In this document: piece by piece, positions 37,518 to 49,656 of the stretch | Position numbering within the stretch: the first letter of the stretch is position 1 | Layout: each line of letters opens with the position of its first letter | Source: Nitzschia sp. pyKryTriq1 | Taxonomy: Eukaryota; Bacillariophyta; Bacillariophyceae; Bacillariales; Bacillariaceae | Length of the DNA: 64,000 nt | NCBI GenBank assembly: GCA_956465555.1 | Contig: OY101116.1 | Location: 3,596,001 to 3,660,000, forward strand | Direction of reading: 5' to 3' | Program-made: the position numbers and the translations under genes | The notes under the pieces: model-generated | Seen by the model: only the letters and a program-made list of their open reading frames with translations | The model's database searches: none | What the model was told of the DNA's origin: nothing

Positions 37518-40424
37518 TTAGTTCTCTGCTTTTATGCCGTTGGTGGACTGACTTTCCATTTGACGAGCTCGCTGACGTGCCCGGAATTGAGTGCCATACC
37601 CTCCGCTGCCACGAGCGTCCCCTTCCTCATCTGACGAATCATCACCATTGCCTGAGTCCAGTTTGCGTTTACCCGACGACTGCTTGTCCTTGTCGTCTTG
37701 AGGTCGTTCCGCTGGTAGTTCGTTTTGTCGTAGAGAGGCCAGCGCCATTTCGGTCAGGTGTGGCGGAGGCTTGCCCAGGACTGGCAAACGCGAGCGTGAT
37801 GCGGGTAGCAACAGGAGCAAGTCATGAAGCCATTCGGGGCTGTTTTGAATGACCATCGTCACTGCAGTATTTTGAGAGGCCGGTGCCGAGCCTGTTTGGA
37901 GTCGCTCGCGAGCCGACAAGAGTCTAGACCCCGTATCTCCTCCCGTTTCATCCATAGCGGTACTCGCCCCCGATGCTAGGAGCTTGGCAAAATGTTGCCG
38001 TTTTTGATAAGCAGCATCGCTTTTTCCTCCAGGTATGACTTCCTCTTCTTCTTCGACGGCATGTGTTACACTAATAGTGTTTCCCAAAGGATTGCTCTTG
38101 CCGCTTCCGCTCCCCCAAAGTCCCATAATATCGAGCACATCCACTGATCGACTCATTCCATTGACAACGATTGAGCTGAGATCGTATCCGTCTTGTCGTA
38201 CCAGCTGCTCTGCGATTGACGACTTTTGAGCCCCAATGGGTACAGAATCTCCCATTCCCACACGAATGCCCGTCGCCACATCTTCAATTTCTGGGCCCAT
38301 CAAGGCCGTTCGTCGTTTGCGTTCCACGGCCACTGCTGCTGCTACATTGGTGGGATCCCCGATGCTCACCAGAGACTCAAACTGCAACGCCATGTTCCAC
38401 AAGGCCGCCACTTGGTGACTCTTTCTATCGCTACAGGCCGCCAACGCTCTGGTCAACAATGCTCGCAAGTTGACCGTGTCCTGTAGTTCCAATAGCAGTT
38501 GAGCGTATCGCAAAACGTAGGCAGGTTGCGTCAAAAATGAACCATGCTTTCGCAATCCCAGTTCATAGATCCGGGCCGCAATAGCCGGGGCATGATTCAA
38601 TCGGTGTTCGATGTTCGCGTGGGACGCATATAAATGCCACGTAATAGGACCCGGTCGGATGATGGTACCAGCGGACGCTGCCCCCCTGTCGCCACCATCG
38701 TCTTTGGCGACAGTTTTCGTTGTCGCACCCTGGCCAATGCCTTCATCCAATCGATTGGTGACCATCCATCGTTTTCCCTTCTCCAAGTCTTCATTTTTCG
38801 CATCAGCCGCATCTTCTCCTTCTCCAGCGGCGGCTCCATCTTCTGCATGAGCGACAGCCCCACCACCGATGTTATGTGCAGTGCTGTCCGCATCGCTGGG
38901 TGCTAACAAGATTCGTCTCGCCTTGCCAAAGACTGCTCGGGCGGCTTCCTTTCCTTTGTAACGGCGTACCATTTGTTGATACAAGGCATACCCTAGCGTA
39001 TTTGGAGCGCGTTCCAAAAAAGATTCCATCACCTGTAAACATTGCTTGGGTTGGTCATCGTGCAGTTCCACCAGTTGTGCTTGTGCATATGCCAGCAGAG
39101 TACAATCGAGAATGTGGGTTTGAGCAACTTGCAGTACTTGGGTGGCCCGTTCCACGGCATGGTTGGTTTCTTCCCACATACTCCACATATGCCAGACTTC
39201 TGGGTGTTGTGTCCACGCACACACCATCTCTTTGAAAGCCGTCCGAACACGCACTTGCAGGTCGGCTGTCGAGAGACGCTCAGGATTAGTTCGTTCGTAG
39301 GCTGTACGTGTCTTCCACAATTGCAAAATTTGATACTCTTCGGGTAATTCCTGTTCATCGGGAGGTGTCGCCAATCGATCCATTTGCAAATCTTGAACGT
39401 TGAAGACTCGGTTACGCTCTAGATAAATGGTCCGCGCATGTTGATATTTGGGAGTCAATTCACCAATCAAGGCTTGTGCCAAAGCTTCACTTTGCTGTCG
39501 TTCAAACTGTTCATACTCTTGCCACAACTGATCCAATCCCGTCATGGGATGACAGACCAACCGTTGATATAACTGACGGAGAAGGACCATATGTTGAGGT
39601 TCACCCGCTGTGGCTTGCTTGAGGTATTGTAAATAGGCCTTCCACAAGACATGGTTTTGGACTCCAAATCCCGCATTTTCCAAGGCCAACTCATAGGCTT
39701 GTGTGGCCCAATCTTTGGCTATCTTTTCGTCTCCAGGATTTTCTCGTCGAGCTTGTCGAACGCGTGTCGAAATGTAAATCAACCACAAGTCGACGGAATG
39801 CGAGCACATCCCAAAAGAAGCGGTCAAATCCTCGCTACTCTCCACTTTGGTTCCATCCATGTGGATGCCCAAAGTTTGCTTCAGCAGATGCTCTAGTTTT
39901 GCTTGGGCATTGGCTTGTCTTTGCAAATCCAAGCCCACATTCGCCAAGGGGCCATGCTCTTCTCCCACCTGGGCGGACTGGGCCACCAGAAGCTCGGAAA
40001 TGGCAACCACATGTGATACACTGTAAGGGAAGTATTTCAAGAGCGTTCCGTAACAGGATTCGATCCAGTCCAGCTGCAACTGAATCTCTGCATCCATGAC
40101 ATGAATTTTACTTTGAATGGAGCGATAGCAGTTGACGACTTCTGTCATCAAGGCTTGCCAGGCTTCAGCATCCGAGGTCGGATTCGTAGTGATACGGGTG
40201 AAAGCATTGCGAAAACGACTGGATGTGGGTCCACTAGTGTGGTGCGGAAAGGGACTGGGTGTGATGAAGGTGTTGAGCAGCTGGTGGGTGACAGCTTGTG
40301 GCATTGCCAATGACACTTCGTTGTCACCGAAAAGTTCATCCTCGTCATCTTCATCCATGGCATCCTCGTGAGGAGGACCCAGCAAAATTTGTTGCCGAGT
40401 GCTGCGTCGTGGATCGGAAGTCAT
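37518..40424 (-). CDS. CSTF3: Cleavage stimulation factor subunit 3 (CSTF77/Rna14)
   Basis: An intronless 968-residue HAT-repeat protein. CSTF77 is the dimeric scaffold of the CstF complex in 3'-end cleavage and polyadenylation of pre-mRNA. HAT units run from about residue 85 to 500: AEAWQALMTEVVNCY, DLWLIYISTRVRQAR, WATQAYELALENAGFG...LWKAYLQYLKQ, DQLWQEYEQFERQQSEALAQALIGE, HPEVWHMWSMWEETNHAVERATQVL. The Suf-like second half resumes at about 590 (TWHLYASHANIEHRLNHAPAIAARIYELGL), interrupted by an acidic A/G/D-rich insertion near 515-585. Beyond about 720 the tail is disordered with the conserved-looking segment PEWLHDLLLLLPASRSRLP near 865, like the C-terminal monkeytail region of CSTF77. 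It is longer than the human protein (717). Confidence 0.88.
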   Translation of the reverse strand: MTSDPRRSTRQQILLGPPHEDAMDEDDEDELFGDNEVSLAMPQAVTHQLLNTFITPSPFPHHTSGPTSSRFRNAFTRITTNPTSDAEAWQALMTEVVNCYRSIQSKIHVMDAEIQLQLDWIESCYGTLLKYFPYSVSHVVAISELLVAQSAQVGEEHGPLANVGLDLQRQANAQAKLEHLLKQTLGIHMDGTKVESSEDLTASFGMCSHSVDLWLIYISTRVRQARRENPGDEKIAKDWATQAYELALENAGFGVQNHVLWKAYLQYLKQATAGEPQHMVLLRQLYQRLVCHPMTGLDQLWQEYEQFERQQSEALAQALIGELTPKYQHARTIYLERNRVFNVQDLQMDRLATPPDEQELPEEYQILQLWKTRTAYERTNPERLSTADLQVRVRTAFKEMVCAWTQHPEVWHMWSMWEETNHAVERATQVLQVAQTHILDCTLLAYAQAQLVELHDDQPKQCLQVMESFLERAPNTLGYALYQQMVRRYKGKEAARAVFGKARRILLAPSDADSTAHNIGGGAVAHAEDGAAAGEGEDAADAKNEDLEKGKRWMVTNRLDEGIGQGATTKTVAKDDGGDRGAASAGTIIRPGPITWHLYASHANIEHRLNHAPAIAARIYELGLRKHGSFLTQPAYVLRYAQLLLELQDTVNLRALLTRALAACSDRKSHQVAALWNMALQFESLVSIGDPTNVAAAVAVERKRRTALMGPEIEDVATGIRVGMGDSVPIGAQKSSIAEQLVRQDGYDLSSIVVNGMSRSVDVLDIMGLWGSGSGKSNPLGNTISVTHAVEEEEEVIPGGKSDAAYQKRQHFAKLLASGASTAMDETGGDTGSRLLSARERLQTGSAPASQNTAVTMVIQNSPEWLHDLLLLLPASRSRLPVLGKPPPHLTEMALASLRQNELPAERPQDDKDKQSSGKRKLDSGNGDDSSDEEGDARGSGGYGTQFRARQRARQMESQSTNGIKAEN

Positions 40425-41517
40425 GATGTTGAAATAATAAAATCACCGCCACACTGCAAATAACACCTTAGAGCAACACTGCTCAACTAGCTAGAACTTG
40501 GTAAGAAGCTGTGACGATGCTTGCACCACTTCTTGGAAGCAGATATTGCAACACTTCTAACTTGTATTAGGGACTTGCTTGCCTTGCAGGGCTGCAGGAT
40601 GCGGGTGGCCTCCCAGAGGCTCATCATCATACAGTAGGACCGCACCATCACCACCACCGTACAATTCTCCTCCGTGCCGATGATGATGATTCTCGTCGAC
40701 CTCGCGTGCGTCCGCCCGCTTGGATTTTTTATCGGATAATTCATCCGTTTGTCCGTCATCCGAAATGGTGATCGAAGTTGGTCGAAGTATTCCAAAAAGC
40801 GCGCGCCGCCGCAGACTTACTGTATCCCGCGCCGCGCCCGGCGGCCTGGCTGGCCCGCGTTCGTCGGATTTTGGTGGTAATACTGTAAAATAATGGCTAC
40901 AGTACTCGTACTGAACCTGGAACGGTCCTCTTCGTAGAATTCCTACGGAGAGAAAATGAGACGACGACGACGACTACTACTCGTACTCCTCCTCCTCCTC
41001 CTCCTCCTCCTCCGCATCCCTTTATTTTTGGCATCATCGATCTACCGGTATCTGCGTCGTGAACAGGGGAGACATGGTCGTGACACCACCTGCGTCTTCT
41101 CCCTGATCGAAGGGCAATACAGTAAGTGCAAATTTATTTATTTAATTAATGAGGTATGTCAAATGACCGCGCCGGCATGTAAGATGCCCCATCTCACTAA
41201 ATAGAGCTGCTTCCAAACAGAAGCGCAGGCCAAATTCGGCGTTGCGCCGCCGCTGCTCGTTCCACGTTCATCGGATTGTGGGGTGTGACTTGTTTTGCTT
41301 TACGATAGCCGCAACGACAACGTCGGTTAATGCAGCGATGAATTTCCGACACGATCGGGAAGTTCGGAAAGGATAGTACAGACAGCCACGAAGAGAGACT
41401 CGCTGTGTTCACAGTCAGCAAGTGTCTGCATATCTAGCGTCAACGCGTTTGAAGAGCAGAACTACCTGTTGCTACAGAACGTCAACGTCAATAGTAACAC
41501 AAACACACGGTTGTACC
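40425..41517. other. Divergent intergenic region; weak ORF 40956-41204 (+)
   Basis: About 1.1 kb between CSTF3 and the heat shock factor. An 82-codon ORF at 40956-41204 starts with RRRRR and a poly-Leu run made by a CTC/CTT microsatellite (40986-41013), which imitates a signal peptide. A GTAAGT donor-like site follows at 41123. It may be a fortuitous ORF; I give it little weight. A GC-rich patch lies at 40799-40863. Confidence 0.35.
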
Positions 41518-42894
41518 ATGTCGACCTCGAAAGCAGCCATCAAGGCGACCAAGAACAAGCAATCAGCGGGGGGTGACGCCAAGGGAGCGGCACCAACGAA
41601 GAAGAAGAAGAAAGCAAATAATGTAGCCGTTGGAACGCTGGGTCAAGTCAAGGGAGCGGACGATCCTGCTGAGGACGACGACAGAAACTACGTCTACAGG
41701 GATTTTAGCCAGATCTCCGAAGAAGATTTTGACGTCGATTACGAGATTGATCAGGAAGGTCTTCTCCAGGTGAGTTTTACGGAGCGATGCTTAAGGATTG
41801 TTCGGTACTAGCTCGTATAACGAAGATGTTATCGTCCAGTTGTTGACGATGCCAGGCGATTCTCTGCTGTTTCTTCGCTTTGTGCGCTGATTCTTTTGTA
41901 TCTTACATTTGCACTAAATTCAATCAGGCCCTGGAAGAATCTACTTCTCTGGCAGCTGCGCAAACCATGCAGCAGTTAAATCCAAATGCCTTCTCGTCCC
42001 CTCCGCCCCCGATCATGAGGGCTTCAGGGTGGGTTCGTTCCCAAAGATTTCCCGTCAAACTCTACGCGTTGCTGAGCCAACCAAGCTTGGCCCAAGTCAT
42101 CGGTTGGATGCCTCATGGACGGTCCTGGAAGGTATTCAAGCCACGAATCTTTGAAACCGCTGTATTGCCCGTCTTTTTTGAATCAGACAATTATCACTCG
42201 TTCAATCGAGTCATCAACGCATGGAGCTTCCGCCGCAAGTCCACTGGCCCCGATCGCGGATCTGTAAGTAGTTTGGACAGTTTGCTCAGGGAATGGCTGC
42301 TCCAACTCGTGTACAGTAGTCTCTCACAACTTTCTGTAGTACTTTCATGAGCTCTTCTTGAGAGGCAAACCACATCTTCAAAAGTATATGCGCCGATTGC
42401 CTCGAACGCACAAGAAATTGACGATGGGTAAGGACGAAGAGCCCGACTTTTTCGAACTCGAGAAGACAAGCCCACTTCCTTCCTTGGAAGAGGCCAAGGC
42501 AACTTTGGATCTGCGCAAAGTTCAACGTATTCAAGATCAGAGACACGGAGACGGAGGAGATCAAATGACTCAACCCAACATGATGGCGCAGCCCAACACC
42601 ATGATGGCTCCCACCAACATGATGGCTCCCACCAACATGATGAACAACAGCAACATTATGGCCCAAGCAAACGCGATAAATAACGCAAACATGTTTCATA
42701 ACGCAAACATGATGAACAACGCAAACATGATGAACAGCAATAACATGATCTTTTTGCCGCGTGGTACAATGGAGATGCAGATGCAAATGCAACAGATGCA
42801 GCAGATGCAGCAGATGCAACAAATGCAACAGATGCAAATGTCACCTCAGGGGTTTCCTTCTGGATTTCAATATCAGCAACAACCCCCCTATTGA
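41518..42894 (+). CDS. Heat shock transcription factor (HSF-type DNA-binding domain)
   Basis: Three exons, 41518..41769, 41928..42263 and 42340..42894, give 380 residues. The HSF winged-helix domain spans about 124-216: FPVKLYALLS, VIGWMPHGRSWKVFKPRIFE, VLPVFFESDNYHSFNRVINAWSF in pieces, then across the intron YFHELFLRGKPHL. Recognition helix is SFNRVINAWSFRR. The N-terminal 110 residues are a basic Lys-rich patch (TKKKKKANN) plus an acidic stretch. There is no clear HR-A/B coiled-coil. The C-terminus is low complexity: MMAPTN and NNANMM repeats (about residues 270-330) and a QMQ-rich run, which could serve as an activation domain. HSFs are the most expanded transcription-factor family in diatoms. 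It is convergent with the OCRL-like gene, with 196 bp between stops. Confidence 0.9.
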
Positions 42895-43090
42895 GCTTTG
42901 CCTGTCCAGACCACGGGGAATTTGAACCATGCTGATTGCACCTCGTGACTCTATGTATACTCAACCGAATAATCAAGCTAGATAGTGGATATGTCTTTGC
43001 GTGCATGAAATTATTATAGCTGTACCCTTATTGTATTTATTCATTCATTTACTCTATTGTGCGAAGTTAAAATGTATGTTGGTATCTAAA

Positions 43091-45748
43091 CTAGATGGAA
43101 CTTGTTTCCAGCAGATGTAACATGATCAAGTGCATTCCTGCTCGCCGTTGCATCATTGACGCCTCCATCACAACATTTGGAACGGGTGAACAATGCTTGG
43201 CACAAATGCGTGCCAACTTGGCTGCCGTCAGACGGTTGTGGTCGCGGTACAATAATATTTCGCGGAAGAAGGAAATGATATAGACAAAAACGTTGTAGTG
43301 GATGGGCGTCAGGTCTTCCAAGAATTTTCGTGACATGCTTTGGATATTTTCGGAATTGATCTCGACAGTCGGGAACAAAGTGGATGGGACCACTGGGACG
43401 GAAAGGGAACTTAAGAATTGAAGGAAAGTGTCCACATACGAATAGACGGACGCTTCCTGGAACGGTCCACCAGTGTCCAGGGCCTCTCGAATTTGTTTCA
43501 CTTCCTCGGGTATTCCCGGTGCGGAAAATAGATCTGGTTCTTGGAGCCCCTTTTCGTAGATTGCATCTACGACGCGCCATAGTTCCTTCGGGATGCATAG
43601 TGCATTCCCTGGATTGGTTTCATCCTCAGTGAATTTTTCAGCCCGTTGAATCGAATCCAATGGCACTTCTCGAATCGGTTCCTTGTACAGCACCAAATCA
43701 TCCAAATTCATTCCAAAACACGATCGCGCATATTTTGCCTTGACTGTGATGTAGTAATCCCGTCCGTTCTCCAACCGAAGCACCAAGATGTCATTCAGAA
43801 CCTCTCGCCGACCGTTTAGTTGCTGCGCAGTATTGCTATCAACAGTTATTGACACGCTGATCTTGGCGGCCTGTTCCCCAGGAATCAACATACCATATGT
43901 CGGAGATACAGTCATCCATGGTTTGCACAGGGAATTCTAGAAAGGAAAGGTGTGAGCATGAAATTCTGGGTACTTATCACCACCGAAAGAAACAAACAGG
44001 CATATAGGGTGTCACTCACCTCATCCAGCTTGGGAACAAATCGGTATTGGGCGCAAACATTCCCCGTGTTGGTAATATTGATCGGGAGGGTGGCTGTTTC
44101 ATCATATCGGATTTCTCCAAAATCCAATTCGATTCGATCGAGACCCACCATTGGAAGAGATTGGTTCTCAAAACGATCCAGCAAACTCATTAGTTCTCGG
44201 TAGATAGCTTCTCGTTTCTCGAGAATGACATCCTTGACGGTTACGCGGAGCGTTGTATATACCGGCTTGTGATCAGAGCAGTTGGGCGTTTCGCTTCTTT
44301 TGTAAGTCAACTGCTGCACGTGACGTGCGTCTTGGGCCAGCCACAAAACTCGGTCACACCAAGCGGGGGCCCTCAGCTTCTTTTCGGGTCTCTGCTCATA
44401 CACATCTGTTCCAGGCTGATATTTATAAGTCGGTGTAAAATTGATCTCACCTTCCTCAAAGCCTTGGAATACACGACCTTCTCGTCGTTCAATGTTCAAC
44501 TGATCCAGTGGCCGCAGCTCCGCAACTTGCCCTTTTTCCGACATGTGCAAAATCTTCTCAGTGGGTAAAGACTCGTCGATTCGGTAGTTTAGATCCCCCA
44601 ACCAAAAGACAATGTCATGATCCGCAAGTCCCACACTTGAACTTCCAGATGCCCATTGACTCATACTTCCATTCCGGATGACTTCCCTGACAGCTTCTTC
44701 GCCAACGTCAAAGTTCAGTTTTGACAAGACGTTCACAAAGTCTGCGTTTCGCCCAGCCACATTTTCTCGATGCGCTGCCAAGTGACTACATACAAAGCAA
44801 AGTGTCGTATCATAGAACTGTACACGAATGCTCACACCTCCTTTGTTTCCCATCATGCCCATGACACCGACCCCCACGCTATCGCTGCTGATCGCCTTGA
44901 CTCGATTTCGGTGCGGGGCCTTGACAAAGACACAAATCAAGAGTCCCACCATACTACGTTGCATCAACAAGGCATACCCATTTTCTTGCGGATTCCCACG
45001 GACACGTTCTGGAGAATTCAAGGTTACCCGAAGTCGCTCGGTCCAGTATTGTGTTCGCTGTTGCGTCTTGTTGTCTACAGCAACGTTCACGGCGTTCAAG
45101 TCGACAATCTCCTGGAACCCTACTGCTACAACGTCCGGAGCATATCGACCATCCTGTCCCCAGTCACTACAAATCCATTCATCCAAATTCTCTTCCTTTC
45201 CTTTGGCGTTCACATTCCATGTTCCACAATACAACAGTGCCTAACAGATATCGAGGAGAGGGGAGCGCCACCAAAAGGTTAGAACGACTGTACAATACTA
45301 CATACAGCCGTTCGTGCACACATACATCCATAAAAACATGCATACATACCTGTTTGTACTCGGTGAATTCATCGACTCTGGCTCGAATCTGCTTATAGAT
45401 CCAGGCATCTCGGATTTTCGCCATGGCTTCCTTGTTGCGGATGCGTCCGTCTTCGGTTTCTTCATCGGCGGTTCGAGTAACTAGTACTTTGTCCTCCATT
45501 CGGGCCATTCGATTGTTCCTATTGTAACCATCAACACCGCCGCCCGCCATGATAGGCATATTCGTAGCAGGATCAACCACCACCCCGCCGGATGATGGAG
45601 GTGGAGTGATGGAATGAGCCGCTCCAGCCGGCGGCGGTACGGACTGGCTCGGTGGATACGCCATCCCTGCGGCATGGGCTTGATATGCTTGCTGGGCTTG
45701 CAAGGCAGCGTCTTGCGGCATGGACCACCCACCACCGTAGTTGTCCAT
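43091..45748 (-). CDS. OCRL/INPP5B-type inositol polyphosphate 5-phosphatase with ASH-RhoGAP tail
   Basis: Three exons, 45748..45350, 45240..44020 and 43936..43091, give 821 residues, all phase 0. It should remove the 5-phosphate of PI(4,5)P2 and PI(3,4,5)P3 on endosome, Golgi or plasma membranes. The N-terminal 85 residues are P/A/G/Q-rich. The catalytic domain (about 135-470) shows CGTWNVNAKGK, GFQEIVDL (174-181), GNKGGVSIRV, CSHLAAHREN, WLGDLNYR (346-353), PAWCDRVLW (425-433) and SDHKPV (455-460), all expected active-site motifs. An ASH-like beta domain follows (LDFGEIRYDETATLPINITNTG), then a RhoGAP-like domain (IPKELWRVVDAIYEKGL). The arginine finger position reads DLFSAPG, without Arg, as in OCRL, so it should bind rather than stimulate GTPases. 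Confidence 0.93.
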
Positions 45749-47000
45749 TGTTTGAGTTGATTATTTGTGGAGAGTGAGTAGTCGGGGGGTGAAACTGGAA
45801 AGAAGTGGTGCCCTCCAGGGGAAAAACAACGGTCAATAAACTACAGCTACGAGTACAAGTGCTTCACTGTAGCAATAACATTCAACCAACTAGCTTTTCT
45901 CGGTTCTCGGTCATCGTCGGTCGTCGGCAAAAGCCGCGGGGACGGAGGAGAGAGCGAGACAAGAGGGCACGCCAACGCGCAGACACACGGAAACATGCAT
46001 CGGCCGTGCTAGGTGCGTTCGAAAAACGAAGGAAGAGAGACGTTGAGGACATGCGTGCTCGTTTATGCAATATTCAGGTATGATTAAAAACTTCGTGAAT
46101 GATTCTGTCCCGCCGATCTCCCTCCACAGATTTTCAGCAGTGCGTGCGCGCTCCTGTGAGTAGCGCGTGTTGAAAGGGGGCTATTTCAGTTCCTCAATGT
46201 GGGTTGTACCCCGCCCGGTACGATGTACTGGTATGGTACCGGTACAGTATGCGTGGGCGGGTGGGCGGGGGGGATAGAACAATGAATAAAACACGAAGAA
46301 GGTTTTGGTACAGTTTTCGAACACGATTGCGATCATGGGCTCTCGCTCTGCTACAAGTAGTAGGGGAACGGGAGTAGGCAAGATGACTGGATCGGGAGCT
46401 GCGAGTGTTTGGAGAGTCTCATCATAGGTCGGGTGACCAGCATGGATCTGTTGTGTCAGCAGCACCACACGAAGTGCTGAAAGTGTGTGTCTTTGACACT
46501 GGGAATGCGGGTGGACATCAATGGTCAAACCGAGTGAAAAACCACTAAGCTGTGTCACTATGTAATGAAGTTGATCAATAAGAGCAGCTTAGTAGATTAA
46601 TGAGATGAGTGGTGAGAGAGAGAACGGAGATGATTCAGTTTCGTCAGATAACGGACTGACGGACAGACTGTGACGTCACGATAGGAGAAACAACACAATC
46701 AATCCAGCCTTCACCAAACAGCGCATTGATTGACGCTGTGCTTGCACACGGAATTTCCGCAGATCACGGCACTAATAGCAATATCATACGAACATATCAG
46801 TCACTACCAAAGTACTGCTTGGATGATGCTTGAATAACTCAGAATATCAAAAGAGAAATGGTAGACACCAATACGGTTGATCCCTCTATGAGTACGTGAA
46901 GCATTCTTGATCCAAACACTGTACTACTAGACACCATCGCGGATGCCCCTATGAAGTTTTCCTTTGCTCAAGGATCCTTAGCACACTCGTACTCTAGACT
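45749..47000 (-). other. Intergenic region
   Basis: About 1.25 kb with no supported gene. The OCRL-like promoter should lie near 45750-46000. GTACCCCGCCCGGTACGATGTACTGGTATGGTACCGGTACAG occurs in pieces at 46206-46247. Short ORFs (45805-46083 plus strand, 46181-46558 minus strand) show no domain or coding-like composition. Confidence 0.4.
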
Positions 47001-49021
47001 CTAGTTATTGAAAAAGATATCGTCATTTGGCTCGTCTGCAATTGGAACGTGATCGCCGCAAGGGTAACTGGATTCGTCGGGTCGTGGCAGGGCTCCCATG
47101 AGCCACAAAAAGTGTCGAAGCGACCAGGCTGGGCGAAAGGCGCCCCCATATGGCATTTTATAGGACCACCAATACAGCTTGACCTTTGCATCCTTGGCTG
47201 CCTCTACTTGGGTCACATAACTCTGTCGGAGGGTCGATAGATCGTTGCAGGCATGTCGAACCTTGTGATGCGTGGAGGCGCTCATTTCGCCCGACATCAG
47301 TTGGGCCCCTGGTCCACACTCTTGATCTACCACTTGTCGATAGATGCCCGCCCATAGTGCACATCGTTGTAAAGTATCCGTTCGTTCTTCCACAATCGAA
47401 CAGGTGTAGTTTGCCAAAACAAGGCCATCCGAAGCTCCCTGGCATGATGAAGACCATGCATGATAGTGATGAATGTCCAATACGACCCAATCCGATCGTT
47501 CCGTCGAAGTCGTCGCACCTCGCCACCATGCGGCCAGCACTTTCAGCATTGCAGAGGGATCTGGCTCGTTCCCGTCCCCATCATCGTTGCCAGGAAGGAC
47601 ATCTTTGTTCAATACACTTTCGTGGACATTGACAGAAAGCTGAATTCCTTTCGAGGGAAGCGTGGATCGTCGAAAAGTATCGATAGCATCGTCGAGCCAC
47701 TTGAATACGCGCAAATGGGGCCCATCCGGAACTTGAGTGAATTCGTAGGATGCATCATCACTCTCTGGTGGTGGTGTCGGTTTTGCTGCTGCGGCTAGTT
47801 TGGCCAAGTAGGCTTTGGCCTGATGATGGGGCAAGGGTGGAAGGTAAGGACCGTCACTGCCTCGCCCCTCGCTAAAGACCCCTGCAAGATGTGCTGGTTC
47901 ATTCATGGGAGAAAGAGCTTGTAACCCCTTTAGTGTAACCTCATCGAGCGATTCAATCCATTCTACAAAATCTTTCCACAATGTTCTACCGACATCTGGT
48001 TTGATTCCCTCATCGGTAGCCGGTTGATCCCCATGTGTCCAAAATCGTGGCCAACGTGGCCACAATCCCGAAAATGTACCCGGCGACGTAGCACCAGGAT
48101 ATGTATGCATATCCAAGGTCGCACCCATTCCGTGTCGACCACACGCCTGCAGTAAATTCACCAGTAGCGACCGCGGAACTATAATAAAGAAAAATGCAAG
48201 GTCAGCCAGACGAGGATTCATCCATTCATTTTTTCATTCCATTTTGACGAGGGTCCCAAAAATTGTTACTGCCCATTCTTTCACTTACCGGCAGGCCATA
48301 GAACGCCGTCGAAAAATGGATCAGGACAAGTAAATCGTTCTTCCAAACCCTGAATGTCCGTGTCCTTGGGATCAATAGTTGCCGGATCTTCATCCGTTAA
48401 ACACCAAGAAATAGGAACTCGAATGGAATGAATCCCCAATTCTTTCAATACTAACAAATCCTCATCAAAATCCAAAAACGAACTCCGAAAGCCATGAAAG
48501 ACCCGCAGCGCATGACCGAGGGTTGTTTCCGCCGCAAGATTCTCCAACAAATCCGTTTCCGCACGCCAAGTAGGTCCAGTCGAGGAGCCCGTATGCAAGG
48601 GTGGAAGACAAACGGCGGCAGTTTTATCGTCGGGTGTTGCGACTTCCACGGCACTTTGACCCGCAAAAAAATAATCTTCCAAGGACAACCAGGAACCCAC
48701 ATTTACACCGTCGGGCATCGGAAGGCTGGTAGGTATAGTCTTGGCGTCGGACGGAGGAATTACGACACCCGAGGAAGGAGGAGGATGAGAAGCAGTAGCA
48801 GCAGCAGCAGTAGTAGTAGCGGAACCGCTCAAGAGCGCTAGACGATTTGGATTCAACACGCCGAGCACAATGACGACAACGATGACCGAGAAAGCCATCG
48901 CAATCGACGACCATTGCCGACAATATGATCTTGCCGTTCGAATGTTATTCTCATCGACCGTAGAATTGCTCGTTCGTGGACTCATTCGAAGAGAGCCATA
49001 CGACTGACTTGGGAATGTCAT
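47001..49021 (-). CDS. Membrane-anchored GH5-like glucanase (exo-beta-1,3-glucanase type)
   Basis: Two exons, 49021..48289 and 48178..47001, give 636 residues. Residues about 41-57 (AMAFSVIVVVIVLGVLN) form a signal anchor, so this is probably a type II membrane protein of the secretory pathway. The barrel begins at GVNVGSWLSLEDYF (105-118), as in fungal exo-beta-1,3-glucanases (GVNLGGWL), followed by LKELGIHSIRVPISW (192-206). The acid/base Glu is E338 in LSPMNEPAHLAG; the likely nucleophile is E542 in LMSGEMSAS; DIHHYHAW (479-486) matches the conserved His-x-Tyr strand. C-terminal KLYWWSYKMPYGGAFRPAWSLRHF fits the GH5 final strands. Diatoms store and remodel beta-1,3-glucan (chrysolaminarin), so this is a plausible substrate, by inference. 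Upstream in-frame GTG at 49046 is not a start. Confidence 0.85.
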
Positions 49022-49656
49022 GGTACAGTATCGAGGGATCAATCTCACAACGGAATCTGTAAATCCCTGTTATGAGTTCTTACAAGTAGTACGAGTATTA
49101 GGCTTGAAATGCCAGAGAGGAGAAAACAATGAGACACGAGATCGACGGCTGTGGGGAGATCGAGAATAATAGCGAAGAAAGAGATGAGGCGGAGATTCTC
49201 TTACCCCTGAGCAAATAATTGAACTTCACAATCTTAACATGTGTAAAGTATTGCAATATCACCAGTACCTTAACTCGGGGTTCAAAGATGCCGAGTTCCT
49301 CCAGACCAAGACGGACGACGTACGGACTCCCAAAACAATGAGGAATTGCCCAGGGCTATGTAATGGATGATCCGCCGAATATTTTCCTTGGCACGGTACT
49401 AATTTGTGTAGAGTCTACGGGCCGTACAAGCTGCGTAGACTTGTACCAGACTTGCTGACGTGCACTCGCGCTTTTCGTCCATTGAAAACACACAAACAAA
49501 ATCACAAACACCATTAATCACAACTCCAACATCGACGATGGCGACGTTGAGTGTGGCAGCTGCATTCGATCAAACTCAATGCGCCCACAGTCAAGTGTTG
49601 CTTATTGTTGTTTGTTTGTTGTAGCAATAGCAATATCTATATCTTTTTACCGTGGT
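49022..49656 (-). other. Intergenic region
   Basis: No gene seen. Contains the expected promoter of the GH5-like gene near 49022-49200 and a TAGTACGAGTATTAG fragment near 49088. Confidence 0.4.

Noticed and set aside
40956-41204. Putative secreted peptide with poly-Leu signal
   Set aside because: The poly-Leu is produced by a CTC microsatellite; the rest of the ORF has no features.
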